A DNA stretch of 64,000 bases from Aequorivita lipolytica (lineage in GTDB: Bacteria; Bacteroidota; Bacteroidia; Flavobacteriales; Flavobacteriaceae), in contig NZ_VORU01000002.1 in the NCBI RefSeq assembly GCF_007997135.1, positions 402,428-466,427 on the forward strand, written 5' to 3'. Below the pieces are notes generated by a model, which saw only the letters and a program-made list of their open reading frames with translations, did not search any database and was not told the DNA's origin. This document shows positions 35,866 through 44,983 of the stretch, in pieces. A program made the translations under genes and the position numbers. Position 1 is the stretch's first letter, and each line of letters opens with the position of its first letter.

Positions 35866-35980
35866 TTGTGTTGGTATTAAGACCTACAAGGAGATTGCTT
35901 CGTACCACGCAATAACACCTTACAGGATAGCAAAAGTATTGAAAATAATGGTTTAGAAGGAAGATTGTTTTCCTTCATAT

Positions 35981-36376
35981 TCAAAGGAAAAGATTAGATA
36001 TTTCTTCAGTAATCTTGGTAGGTCGGAATGTTTTTGCGTCTAGAAAACACCAAAGCGTTTTTGCTTCCACAATTATTTTTCCATCTGCCGGGCGAATTAT
36101 TTTGTAATGCCTTTCGCTTTTTACACCTTCGTAATTATCAATCCACGTTTGCGTTTCAAGTTCTTCACCTAGAAAAGAAGGGTTTTTATAGGAAATAAAA
36201 TGGTTTAGAACTACCCAAACATTTTGCGCGCGCTGTTTTTCTGAAGTTTTTGAAATCCAATGTGCTTCTGCTGTATCAAGGCACCATTGCAGATAGGTTA
36301 CGTTATTTACGTGATTTAACCCATCGATGGCCGATTCTGGTACGATAAAACGATGTTTGAATATTTCAGATTTCAA
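35981..36376 (-). CDS. 4-hydroxybenzoyl-CoA-type acyl-CoA thioesterase
   Basis: 131 residues, hotdog fold of the YbgC/4HBT family. The N-terminal IDGLNHVNNVTYLQW holds the expected Asp and HVNN substrate-loop residues. Hydrolyses acyl-CoA or acyl-ACP thioesters in the cytoplasm; natural substrate unknown. It overlaps the mgtE stop by 4 bases (ATGA), so it is translationally coupled and is the last gene of the TPR-DUF4286-rsmA-mgtE operon. Confidence 0.88.
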   Translation of the reverse strand: MKSEIFKHRFIVPESAIDGLNHVNNVTYLQWCLDTAEAHWISKTSEKQRAQNVWVVLNHFISYKNPSFLGEELETQTWIDNYEGVKSERHYKIIRPADGKIIVEAKTLWCFLDAKTFRPTKITEEISNLFL

Positions 36377-37725
36377 AAGCCTAGAATTAATTTTGCAATA
36401 AGAAAATAGGTGAGAATACCGAATATATCATTGCTTGTAGTTATAAATGGGCCCGTGGCCACAGCAGGATCAATACCTCTTTTATCCAAAACAATAGGTA
36501 CAAAAGTACCAATCAAAGCGGCTAGAATAATTACAGATATGATTGCAATGCCGATACTGATTGATTCCAAAAAAGTAGTAAAAAAGAGAAAATGGCTAAT
36601 AACCAAAACTACTAGAGCGATGGCAATACCGTTAACAAGCGCAAGTAGCGATTCTTTTAATAATCTTGTTATAATATTTCCTTTTAAGGTATTGTTTGCC
36701 AAACCCTGCACCACAATGGCACTGGACTGTACGCCAACGTTTCCTGCAGTTGCTTGAATAAGCGGCACAAAAATTATGATTTTTGGAAAAGTGGTCATCA
36801 TTGATTGGAAGCCAGTTATGATGCTAGCGGCTCCCAAACCGCCCAACATCCCTATCATCAGCCAAGGCAGGCGTGCTTTTGTGAGCTTAAAAATACTATC
36901 ATCTGCCTCAACATCTTGGCTAATACCAGCCGCCATTTGGTAATCTTTTTCGGCTTCCTCTTTTATGAAATCTACAATGTCATCAATGGTGATTCTTCCC
37001 ACTAGAATTCCTTCGTCATCAACTACTGGTATGGCTTCCAAATCGTATTTCTGCATAATTCGGGCAACATCCTCGGCTTCTGTATTTACGTTTACATAAT
37101 CCACCTTTGGAATATAAATTTCGCTGATGTGCGTGCGTTCAGAGGCTGTGAGCAAATCTTTTAAAGAAAGTCTTCCTTTTAACTTTCCGTGTTTGTCGGT
37201 AACATAAATGGAATGAACTCGAGTAACGTTTTCTGCCTGACGCCGCATTTCGCGAACACACCCGGCGACGGTCCAGGTTTCTTTAACGCGAACTAATTCT
37301 TTTGCCATTAACCCACCGGCAGTGTCTTCGTCATAGCGCAACAGATCCACAATGTCTGCGGCGTGTTCGTCATCCTCAATGTGGTCTATTACTTGTTTTT
37401 GAATGTGGTCATCAAGCTCGGCGATAATATCGGCCGCATCATCAGTGTCCATTTCATCCAGCTCGTCGGCAATTTCAGAAGGGGAAAGATTGTCGAGAAT
37501 GCGTTCCCTAAAATCGTCATCCAGTTCCATCAGAGCTTCACTGGTAATTTCGCTGTCAAGAAGTTTAACTAAATAAGTAGCCTCCTCGTGGTTCAGCTCT
37601 TGAAGAAGTTCGGCAACATCGGCAAAGTGAAAACCATGCAAGAGCCCTTTCAGCGCATCGCCATCATTGTTGGAGATATACTGTTCAATCTGCTCTATAA
37701 ACTCTTCAGTCAGTTCAAATTGCAT
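36373..37725 (-). CDS. mgtE: Magnesium transporter MgtE
   Basis: 450 residues. Cytoplasmic MgtE N domain (about 1-130, acidic, with repeated [18 protein letters not shown] split by normal spacing), two CBS domains (about 135-260) and five membrane helices at the C-terminus (from about 285). Binding of Mg2+ to the cytoplasmic domain gates the channel, so the protein senses its own cargo. No Mg2+ riboswitch precedes the gene, which is internal to the operon and overlaps rsmA by 11 bases. Confidence 0.96.
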   Translation of the reverse strand: MQFELTEEFIEQIEQYISNNDGDALKGLLHGFHFADVAELLQELNHEEATYLVKLLDSEITSEALMELDDDFRERILDNLSPSEIADELDEMDTDDAADIIAELDDHIQKQVIDHIEDDEHAADIVDLLRYDEDTAGGLMAKELVRVKETWTVAGCVREMRRQAENVTRVHSIYVTDKHGKLKGRLSLKDLLTASERTHISEIYIPKVDYVNVNTEAEDVARIMQKYDLEAIPVVDDEGILVGRITIDDIVDFIKEEAEKDYQMAAGISQDVEADDSIFKLTKARLPWLMIGMLGGLGAASIITGFQSMMTTFPKIIIFVPLIQATAGNVGVQSSAIVVQGLANNTLKGNIITRLLKESLLALVNGIAIALVVLVISHFLFFTTFLESISIGIAIISVIILAALIGTFVPIVLDKRGIDPAVATGPFITTSNDIFGILTYFLIAKLILGF

Positions 37726-38500
37726 CGGTTTCCAGTTTTTGTGTGAGAGCTATAAATTGCGAAACGGAAAGTTGTTCCGGACGTTGGCCAAAGATAGTAT
37801 CTTCTTTTATTTTATCGGAAAGATTAAAGGATTTTAAACTATTGCGAAGCGTTTTTCTACGTTGCTGAAAAGCGGTTTTTACAACCTTGTAAAGCATTTT
37901 TTCATCGCAAGCAATAGTAAAGTTTTCCTTGCGCCTAAGTCGAAGTACGCCACTGTCCACTTTTGGCGGCGGATTAAAAACCGAAGGAGGCACGGTAAAT
38001 AGATATTCCGCATCATAAAACGCTTGCGTCAAAACCGATAGAATACCATAAGCTTTGCTGCCCTCTTTCTCACAAATACGTTGCGCCACTTCTTTTTGGA
38101 ACATTCCCGTAAACTCTGGTATTCGTTCTTTCCATTCCAGCATTTTAAAAACAATTTGGGTTGAAATATTATACGGGAAGTTGCCCGTAATGGCAAATTG
38201 CTCGTCACCAAATAGTTTCGAAATATCGTACTTCAAAAAATCTGCTTCAACGATTTTCAGGTTTTTATTTGGATAGTTTTCTTCTAAATAAGAAATGGAA
38301 TCTTTGTCCAGGTCCATCGCGATAACTTCAACGTCTTTTTCAATTAAATACTTAGTTAGCACGCCCATTCCGGGGCCAATTTCAAGGATGTTTTTATAGT
38401 CTTCCAATGAGAGTGTATTCCCGATCTTTTCGGCAATGGTTTCGTCTTTTAAAAAATGTTGGCCTAAGTGTTTTTTGGCGCGTACTTCTTTTCCCATCAT
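37715..38500 (-). CDS. rsmA: 16S rRNA dimethyladenosine transferase (KsgA)
   Basis: 261 residues. Dimethylates the two adjacent adenosines of helix 45 in 16S rRNA late in 30S assembly. SAM-binding motif [17 protein letters not shown] at the N-terminus and catalytic GNFPYNIST are intact. Two adjacent ATGs exist; the first (38500) overlaps the DUF4286 stop as ATGA, so coupling supports it. Its end overlaps mgtE by 11 bases. Confidence 0.96.
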   Translation of the reverse strand: MMGKEVRAKKHLGQHFLKDETIAEKIGNTLSLEDYKNILEIGPGMGVLTKYLIEKDVEVIAMDLDKDSISYLEENYPNKNLKIVEADFLKYDISKLFGDEQFAITGNFPYNISTQIVFKMLEWKERIPEFTGMFQKEVAQRICEKEGSKAYGILSVLTQAFYDAEYLFTVPPSVFNPPPKVDSGVLRLRRKENFTIACDEKMLYKVVKTAFQQRRKTLRNSLKSFNLSDKIKEDTIFGQRPEQLSVSQFIALTQKLETDAI

Positions 38501-38805
38501 TGTTCGCTTATAATTTCAAGTTCCGTGCGGAATGCTACAAATTTCCCCTCAAAAGGTTTGCTTTGCGCCCTCAGTTCGGCAGCGTTTTCAGTATAATATT
38601 TTTGAAGCGTTTCCTTGCTGTCTGTAGTATATTGGACAGAATACGTAATACCGCCCATTTCTTCTTTAACAATAACTCGCGTCAACAATGCTTTGCTGAA
38701 TTTTCCCGTGGCGAGCATAGCGGGAATATGTTCTTTTTTCATCCAGTCAAGCCAGCGATCGTGAATGGTTTCTTCTATGTTTATGGTAACATTGTAGATG
38801 TACAT
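38497..38805 (-). CDS. DUF4286 family protein
   Basis: 102 residues from the ATG at 38805 ([21 protein letters not shown]). The frame opens at 38829 but family members start at MYIYN. A small soluble ferredoxin-like alpha/beta fold of the dimeric alpha-beta barrel type is likely from the pattern of strands and the [13 protein letters not shown] helix. No known function. It lies between a TPR gene and rsmA and overlaps rsmA by 4 bases. This arrangement is conserved among Flavobacteriaceae. Confidence 0.85.
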   Translation of the reverse strand: MYIYNVTINIEETIHDRWLDWMKKEHIPAMLATGKFSKALLTRVIVKEEMGGITYSVQYTTDSKETLQKYYTENAAELRAQSKPFEGKFVAFRTELEIISEQ

Positions 38806-38825
38806 AATTTCTGAAATTCCAATAT

Positions 38826-38923
38826 TCAAAATCCAAATAACAAATAAATCTCAAAAATGAAAACATTAAATTCCAAACTGCTATAACCCTTCTGGAATTT
38901 GGGATTTGTATTTTGGTGTTTTT
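38826..38923. repeat. Imperfect extragenic palindrome
   Basis: AT-rich, roughly 100-base imperfect inverted repeat (arms near 38830 and 38900, inner arms AAATTCCA with TGGAATTT). Similar palindromes are common in flavobacterial spacers. Confidence 0.4.
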
Positions 38924-40705
38924 TTAATTAATTGCGTCTCCGCGAAGCGACCTATATTTCTTGCGTGCATCCACAAAATAAATGCTGTCCGCAAAATTGA
39001 AAATAATTGCTTCGTACTGTGTTTTTGCTTTATCGGGTAGGTCTAATTTTTCTTCGTAAATTTTTGCCAAGCGGTAATGAGCATCATCTGCTAAAATATC
39101 ATCATTGTAAAACTCTATGATTTTTAAGTAGTTGTTTTCGGCTTTGCTGTAAACGCCTATTTTTTCATAAATCTCGCCTTGTTTCAATAGCGCTTCGTCT
39201 TCAATCTTTTCACCTTTATTGTTGGTTAAAATATCCTCCAATGCGTCAATGGCTTCTGTGTTTCTATCTTGAAAAGCCAAAAGATCGGCTCGCGCATATT
39301 TTTTTAGAGCTGTTTGTGTAGAATCTTCCAAAGAGTTGTCGCGAATAAGTAAGCTGAGCTGCATAGCATCATTTGCCATTAATTGAGAAGTGGATTTTTT
39401 TAGAACATCCAGTTGCACTTGCGCCCATTCAAAATCGCCTTTAAAATAGCTTGTTCTCGCCACTTTAAATCGTGCTTCCTGTGCCAAAACATCACTTTGT
39501 ACTATTTTCTGAATTTGTGAATAGTAAATTAAAGCTTCGTTGAATTTTTCATCAAAAACCAAAATATCCGCAAGTTCCATTTTTACACGTGCTTCTTGAT
39601 ACGCAGTTAAATCTTCCTTTACCAGTGTTTTTAGGTTTTCAATAGCCAGCTCTTTTTTGTTATTCTGAAATGCCAAAAAGTGGTTGTAATCTATCTGAAG
39701 TAAATAGGTTTCTCGGTTTCGGCCAAACTCGTCCAAAAGTTTTTCAAACCTTTTCTCGACTTCGGGGTATTCTTTGGTGGTGGCGGTTTTTACTTCCATC
39801 TTCATCAAAATTTGATTACCCTGAAGTTTATTTTGTGGGGTGAATGAGTTTTCAATAATATAATTTACAACTTCCCTTCCTATGTCGTAATCTTCATCAG
39901 AAATAGCAATATAGGCAAGTTCTGTAATGCCACCCAGGTCTGCGCCAATGCGTTTGTAGATTGCTTTTTCCTGTATAAATGCTTTTTTATACTCTTTTTG
40001 TTGAATAAATAACCAACTCAACAATTCATTATATAATACGTCTGGGTTTTGCTGTGAACGTTGAAGCAGCGTTTTTTTAAGCTGAAGGTTTGCTTCATTA
40101 TTGGGGTCTTCGGTAGTGTAAAGGCTGAAATAACGCTGGGCGGCACCTTTAAATGAATTGTTTTTCTCCACAAGACCCAAATAGCTGTCAAACATTTTTT
40201 CCAACTTACCTTGTTCGCCATAAATCTGGGCGAGCTGCATATTGAAATCTAATTTATCACTCAAAGCCATTGCCTTCTCATATACAACCACGGCCTCATC
40301 GAGAAGGCTGTATTCTTCAAAAGTTCTACCTATATTATAGGAATAGTTGGGGTTTACCTCTATAGTTTCTATTGCCTTATTATAACTTACCGCAGCAAGT
40401 TCTTGATTGTTTTGAAGCGAATAATTGTACCCCAATTCTACATATAGCTGTGGAAAATTTCTGCCGTTGCCTAATTTATCTTTTATAAGGCGCTCTGCTT
40501 CTGCGAAATTTTCAAGCTGTTGGTTACTTTGCACTGTGCCCATAAAATAGTCGAGCCTGTATGGATTTTCTTTGTTTAGCTTTTCATAAATACGAAGCGA
40601 TTTTTCAAATTGCCCTTGTTCAAAATAATTTTTTGCCAAAGCATCGCTCTGCGAAAAGCTAGCTGTGGCCGAAAAAATAAATAAAATAACAAAAATATTC
40701 CGCAT
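38924..40705 (-). CDS. TPR-repeat protein, exported
   Basis: 593 residues from the ATG at 40705 (MRNIFVILFIFSATASFSQ, signal peptide); an upstream in-frame ATG at 40738 would add 11 residues ahead of it. Contains many TPR units over most of its length, such as YFEQGQFEKSLRIYEKL near the start and AENNYLKIIEFYNDDILADD near the end. Likely a periplasmic scaffold. First gene of the operon continuing with DUF4286, rsmA, mgtE and thioesterase, separated by the palindrome-containing gap, so the downstream genes may have their own promoter. Function unknown. Confidence 0.85.
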   Translation of the reverse strand: MRNIFVILFIFSATASFSQSDALAKNYFEQGQFEKSLRIYEKLNKENPYRLDYFMGTVQSNQQLENFAEAERLIKDKLGNGRNFPQLYVELGYNYSLQNNQELAAVSYNKAIETIEVNPNYSYNIGRTFEEYSLLDEAVVVYEKAMALSDKLDFNMQLAQIYGEQGKLEKMFDSYLGLVEKNNSFKGAAQRYFSLYTTEDPNNEANLQLKKTLLQRSQQNPDVLYNELLSWLFIQQKEYKKAFIQEKAIYKRIGADLGGITELAYIAISDEDYDIGREVVNYIIENSFTPQNKLQGNQILMKMEVKTATTKEYPEVEKRFEKLLDEFGRNRETYLLQIDYNHFLAFQNNKKELAIENLKTLVKEDLTAYQEARVKMELADILVFDEKFNEALIYYSQIQKIVQSDVLAQEARFKVARTSYFKGDFEWAQVQLDVLKKSTSQLMANDAMQLSLLIRDNSLEDSTQTALKKYARADLLAFQDRNTEAIDALEDILTNNKGEKIEDEALLKQGEIYEKIGVYSKAENNYLKIIEFYNDDILADDAHYRLAKIYEEKLDLPDKAKTQYEAIIFNFADSIYFVDARKKYRSLRGDAIN

Positions 40706-40818
40706 GCCGTAAATATAAACAAATGCCGCGATAGCCATAGGATTCTTAACAGTTTTATAAATACCAAAGCAGCAACTGCTGGCATCGTTAAGGTTTGCGA
40801 ATCTTTGGGTTTTTTCAA

Positions 40819-40850
40819 CAAAAAAGGGGCCGCGATTAAGCGAGCCCCCT
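40819..40850 (-). terminator. Intrinsic terminator after sialidase-like gene
   Basis: GGGGC/GCCCC stem with an inner CGC/GCG stem at 40827-40850, followed on the minus strand by a U-tract from the A-run at 40821-40826. Confidence 0.75.
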
Positions 40851-40875
40851 CATTTCAACATTAAACAATCTCCTC

Positions 40876-42594
40876 TTATTGTTTAATGAATTTATAAGTG
40901 GCCGATTGGCCGTTTATGGCTAATTTCAAAACATAAACTCCTTGATAGAGTGACGCTACGTTTAGTGTTGCATCGTTCTGGTTTGGTGAGTTTTCTAAAA
41001 CTTTTTGACCTAATATAGAGTATATTGAAACATTATCAATGTTGCTTTTGGCGGATAGGTTCAAGATTTCGCCAGCGGGATTTGGATAGAATTTGAAGTC
41101 TTCAAAGCTGTTATCGGCTATTCCAGCAGTAGCATTTTGAGCATCAAAATAAAGCCCGAATCCGAAGGTGCCACCGGCACTGGTTCCTGCAAAGGCCATA
41201 CACGGATTGTTATCCGGTGTTTCAGCCACGGCTGAAGGAAATCCATCAAAAACATCGCGACCGCTATCGCCAACCCCTTCATAGGGTCCGAAAGCACTGC
41301 CGTCATATCGGTGGGAGCGGTTTACATCATCGTCAGAATTATCAATAAGGTCGCGTACATAAGATGTTTCCATAATTTCACTACCATTTATTTTTTGCAT
41401 CCACGAATCTATATGCATAATATTATATCCAGATGAAGTTGTTATATACGCTAATGGCGCATATGCAGCTCCGCTTTCACGGCGGTATGCTTGCCCATCG
41501 AAGGGGTCAGAACTTCCATCTGCGCGTGAAGAGGCAATAATCAATACCTCATCACTGGCAAGACCTTTTCGAGCTGCCCTTATAGTTGGATTAAGAGATT
41601 CAATGAGCCCACCATCTGTTAAGGTTTCATTGCTTCCCCAAGATGCGGGATCATTGTAGTCGCTATTTACATTGGCGCGGATACTTCTGGAGATGAAACC
41701 TATAAAGGTAGTATAGCAGCCTCCAAGATATCCATACGCGAATTCCACCTGTTCTCCCACTATACCAATTGCTGTTTCGTCAGCCCAGTCAAATCCGTAG
41801 TTGCCAGCGGTGCTTCGAGCAGAATAAATAGCATGGTCTGATTTCTCATATGTGGCAAAACTTCTTTGTGTTCCTACACCGGGATAATTGGTGTCCACCC
41901 CAAAATCTACCACGTCGGTTGCGATAACTTGTGCGTCAAAAACACCACTAGTTGTATTCCACCGCCAAGCCTGAAGATTTTTACTTTCGGTTACCAAATA
42001 TGCTACAAGATATTCATTGTCATAAGTAATGAGTTGCATTTTGCGCATTGGTGCTGTTACTCCTACTTTTTTCCATTCATCAAAAGAGAGACCGCCATCC
42101 TGTGAACGGTACACGAAAATAGAATCAAAGGTTCCTCCAAATTCAATAATGTTTTCATAAACACCGATATAAATATTATCTGACACCCTATCTGTATCCA
42201 TATCTACTGCATCTATAAAATCATTTCGCAATAGCTGGTCGTTGCCCCATTCTGGAATGATCCCTTCACCATCACGTTCCAAAATTTTATTAGGCACAAA
42301 TATTCCGTTAATCGGAAGATTCTCTACAGTCTCGGGAAACCTGTTGGTTACGATGGGCTTATAAAGTGCGGCCACATTGGGATCAATGTCTTGCCAAACG
42401 TTTTTAATGGCAAGTCGGTTGGCATTTATCTCAGCTGCCGTGCCGTTCTCGTCAAGAGCTTTAGCCTGTTGGTACAACGCTTCAAGTTCTGGGGTTCTTT
42501 GGGGAACAACTGTTGCGTCCCCGGTTAAATCTGTTTGTGCAATCCCTGTGATGATACAAAGTGAGCACATAAAAAAAGTAATTACATTTTTCAT
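40876..42594 (-). CDS. Secreted T9SS protein with sialidase-like beta-propeller (Asp-box)
   Basis: 572 residues. Signal peptide ending near TGIAQ. At least one clear Asp-box is seen (YRSQDGGLSFDEW, matching S-x-D-x-G-x-x-F), and repeated strand units suggest a beta-propeller. The C-terminal 80 residues are a type A T9SS sorting domain (FYPNPAGE, ending TYKFIKQ). Asp-boxes occur in sialidases and in many non-enzymatic propellers; I cannot see the arginine triad that would prove a sialidase. It is likely secreted and may bind or cleave glycans. Single gene, terminators on either side. Confidence 0.8.
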   Translation of the reverse strand: MKNVITFFMCSLCIITGIAQTDLTGDATVVPQRTPELEALYQQAKALDENGTAAEINANRLAIKNVWQDIDPNVAALYKPIVTNRFPETVENLPINGIFVPNKILERDGEGIIPEWGNDQLLRNDFIDAVDMDTDRVSDNIYIGVYENIIEFGGTFDSIFVYRSQDGGLSFDEWKKVGVTAPMRKMQLITYDNEYLVAYLVTESKNLQAWRWNTTSGVFDAQVIATDVVDFGVDTNYPGVGTQRSFATYEKSDHAIYSARSTAGNYGFDWADETAIGIVGEQVEFAYGYLGGCYTTFIGFISRSIRANVNSDYNDPASWGSNETLTDGGLIESLNPTIRAARKGLASDEVLIIASSRADGSSDPFDGQAYRRESGAAYAPLAYITTSSGYNIMHIDSWMQKINGSEIMETSYVRDLIDNSDDDVNRSHRYDGSAFGPYEGVGDSGRDVFDGFPSAVAETPDNNPCMAFAGTSAGGTFGFGLYFDAQNATAGIADNSFEDFKFYPNPAGEILNLSAKSNIDNVSIYSILGQKVLENSPNQNDATLNVASLYQGVYVLKLAINGQSATYKFIKQ

Positions 42595-42754
42595 GATTAC
42601 ATTGTTTTTAATTAATACTTGTTTATTTCACTTTATAATCGAGGAGTTTACTAATGAGTGATTTATAATCTTACAGCAAATCTAAGGTGACATCCTTTGA
42701 AGCTTTATAAGTATTGTACCAAAAACTATAACAGATGTAACATCCATGAAAAAA

Positions 42755-42780
42755 AGCCGAAAACACAGTGGTTTTCGGCT
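42755..42780. terminator. Bidirectional intrinsic terminator
   Basis: 10-bp stem AGCCGAAAAC (42755-42764) with GTTTTCGGCT (42771-42780), 6-base loop, A-run at 42749-42755 giving a U-tract for the minus-strand lipoprotein gene. Confidence 0.8.
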
Positions 42781-42805
42781 TAAAAATTTTTGAAAGTGGG
42801 TGGTT

Positions 42806-43408
42806 TTAGCCCAATTTATCTAAATTAATTTCATCAATAGCATCCCAGGTTTCGTCCAGATCCATATTATTCCCGGTTGCTTCCAGGTAGAACCGGTTGT
42901 TCTCCATAAATTGTATTTTACTTCTGTTATTTCCTGAGCGATATTCCTCAATAGCTTTTTTTCCATTTTTGGTAACAGTTCTTTTAGAGCCATTTTCATC
43001 CACTTCCTCAAAGTTCTGAGACATTACCATTCTCATACCAGCGGTTGCCGCTGCACCCATTTGCCCGGCGCCATCTATTACATTTATGGAAAATTTCTTT
43101 GACTTGTCTTCATTGGCATATTCGGCTTCTATGGACGAAATACCCATCATTCCCGCCTGTCCTGCTTTGAAGCTAATGCGCTTCATGCCCTCAACTTCTT
43201 CGGGAAGCCAGGACTTAAATTCTTCATTGGTAAGGGGTGTAATTGCTTGCAGTTTCTCTATATCTTCCTGCATGTTGTTCATTTCCTGCACCGCGTTCGT
43301 ACTGTTTGAAACGGCGTCTTTGGTTTCCTTAATTTTTTTGCTCACAGGATTATCTTTACAGCTTATAAATGCCGAAAAAACAAAAAGGGCCAAAACATAC
43401 TTTTTCAT
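42806..43408 (-). CDS. Lipoprotein of unknown function
   Basis: 200 residues. Lipobox FISC after MKKYVLALFVFSAF, so a lipoprotein. A helical stretch with NAVQEMNNMQEDIEKLQ, then a mixed region with GQAGMMGISSIEAEY, and a central GQMGAAATAGMRMVMSQ segment. Ends in an acidic amphipathic piece. I do not recognise a named domain. Monocistronic; terminator directly after. Confidence 0.75.
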   Translation of the reverse strand: MKKYVLALFVFSAFISCKDNPVSKKIKETKDAVSNSTNAVQEMNNMQEDIEKLQAITPLTNEEFKSWLPEEVEGMKRISFKAGQAGMMGISSIEAEYANEDKSKKFSINVIDGAGQMGAAATAGMRMVMSQNFEEVDENGSKRTVTKNGKKAIEEYRSGNNRSKIQFMENNRFYLEATGNNMDLDETWDAIDEINLDKLG

Positions 43409-43511
43409 AATTGAAAATTTTAGTTAGTAAATAAATCTATTGAATCTAAGGACTAATATAATCAATATCAGTAAAATATGTTGTTTTTGAAAAGGAAGAT
43501 TATGTGATGCG

Positions 43512-44075
43512 TTACATTTCCGAAGCCACTTTTTCAAGCTGGGCGTACCAGTTTTCGCCAAATTTTCGGATTAGGGCGGTTTTTACAAACTTATATACTG
43601 GTACCTTTAATTGTTTTCCCAAAGAACAAGCATCATCACAAATAGGCCAGCGATGATAATTTACCGCTGCAAACTCACTGTAATCCTGCACGCGAACAGG
43701 ATATAGATGACAAGAAATAGGCTTTATGAAATCTATAGCTCCAGCATTAAATGCATCTTCAATGCCGCAACTGGCAATTCCAGATTTGGTAAAGGTTACG
43801 TATGCACATTCTTTGCCATCAACCAAAGGAGTCTCAAGTTCATCAAGATCGGTTTTAATGTGTGTGCCTTGATGTTCAATAGCGGCAATACCTTCGGGAC
43901 GAAGAAAAGGTTTTACTTTTGGATAGATTTCTTTTAGAATTGCTACTTCTTCCTCAGTTACGGGCGCACCAGCTTCGCCTTCAATACAGCAGGCTCCCTT
44001 ACAAGCGTTGAGGTTGCACACAAAATCCTTTTCGATAATGTCTTCAGAAATTATTGTTTTGCCAAGTTGAAACAT
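43512..44075 (-). CDS. DUF3109 family Cys-rich protein
   Basis: 187 residues. DUF3109; N-terminal CNLNACKGACC cluster, followed by ISCHLYPVR and CDDAC. This Cys pattern resembles zinc- or iron-cluster domains related to YkgJ (CxxxCxxCC type). It could be a metal-chelating or redox enzyme; the reaction is unknown. Divergent from the MarC gene. Confidence 0.85.
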   Translation of the reverse strand: MFQLGKTIISEDIIEKDFVCNLNACKGACCIEGEAGAPVTEEEVAILKEIYPKVKPFLRPEGIAAIEHQGTHIKTDLDELETPLVDGKECAYVTFTKSGIASCGIEDAFNAGAIDFIKPISCHLYPVRVQDYSEFAAVNYHRWPICDDACSLGKQLKVPVYKFVKTALIRKFGENWYAQLEKVASEM

Positions 44076-44166
44076 GCCGCAAATATAGGTTGTTTGCTTA
44101 TTCTATAAAGCGGAAATTATACTTTTATTAACGCGTGTTTAGTCTATTTCATCAAATTTAATTACC

Positions 44167-44174
44167 TAATTTTG
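44167..44174 (+). promoter_or_regulatory. -7 promoter element of marC-like gene
   Basis: TAATTTTG matches TAnnTTTG, 18 bases before the ATG at 44193. Confidence 0.5.
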
Positions 44175-44192
44175 CGCCCTTAAAAAAAAGTA

Positions 44193-44774
44193 ATGGTTTT
44201 AAATTTTAAGGAAATAGTAACGGCCACGATGGTGCTTTTTGCGGTTATTGATATTATCGGGAACATTCCTATTATTATTGGACTTCGCGAGAAAGCTGGT
44301 CATATTAATTCTATGAAAGCTTCTATAATTGCAGCAATTGTGATGATAGTTTTTCTTTTTTTAGGTGAAAGTATCTTGAAGCTAATTGGCGTTAATGTCA
44401 ACGAATTTGCTGTGGCTGGAGCTTTGATACTTTTCTTTATTGCTTTGGAAATGATTCTAGGCGTAACCCTCTTTAAAGAAGAAGATACCAGCCCAGATAT
44501 GGCTTCTATTTTTCCCTTGGCATTTCCACTTTTGGCTGGTCCTGGAAGTTTGACAACGTTGCTTTCCCTCCGCGCGGAATATGCCATTGAGAATATTATA
44601 GTGGCAATATTGATAAATATTGTGATTATTTTTGCGGTTTTGAAAACCTCCGGCAAGTTGCAGAAGTTTCTAGGAAAGAACGGAATTGCCGTGATTCAAA
44701 AAATATTTGGTGTAATTTTGCTTGCCATTGCGGTGAAGCTTTTCACCTCAAATATTCAAGAATTATTTAACTAA
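44193..44774 (+). CDS. MarC family integral membrane protein
   Basis: 193 residues with six predicted membrane helices and the MarC signature regions (FAVIDIIGNIPIIIGL at the start and FPLAFPLLAGPGSLTTL in the middle). The family was once tied to multiple antibiotic resistance but has no established transport substrate. The next gene, a 65-residue membrane protein, begins 6 bases after it. Confidence 0.92.
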   Translation: MVLNFKEIVTATMVLFAVIDIIGNIPIIIGLREKAGHINSMKASIIAAIVMIVFLFLGESILKLIGVNVNEFAVAGALILFFIALEMILGVTLFKEEDTSPDMASIFPLAFPLLAGPGSLTTLLSLRAEYAIENIIVAILINIVIIFAVLKTSGKLQKFLGKNGIAVIQKIFGVILLAIAVKLFTSNIQELFN

Positions 44775-44780
44775 TTTACA

Positions 44781-44978
44781 ATGAAGATTTTTATTTACAT
44801 ATTGATCGCCCTAGCCACAGGATTGATAATTTTCAACAGCACCAAACTGGATTTTGATCAGTTGTTTATAGGCGATAGTGCCGTTGCAGCCATAAGCATT
44901 TTAGCTGGATTGTGTGCAATTTTACTCTTGGGCATATTGCTGGTTTCAAAAAGTATTGCTGCTAAAGTAAAGAAATAG
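44781..44978 (+). CDS. Small two-helix membrane protein
   Basis: 65 residues with two hydrophobic stretches (about 4-20 and 34-58) joined by a short loop containing DFDQLFIGDSAV, and a basic tail. Starts 6 bases after the MarC gene, so it is probably co-transcribed and may be a partner. No known family recognised. Confidence 0.7.
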   Translation: MKIFIYILIALATGLIIFNSTKLDFDQLFIGDSAVAAISILAGLCAILLLGILLVSKSIAAKVKK

Positions 44979-44983
44979 CAATT

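Noticed and set aside
36300..38510. Mg2+ riboswitch for mgtE
   Set aside because: mgtE is internal to an operon and overlaps rsmA; no M-box-like structure precedes it.
40876..42594. Firm assignment as a sialidase
   Set aside because: An Asp-box is visible, but I cannot identify the arginine triad or nucleophile; kept as sialidase-like.
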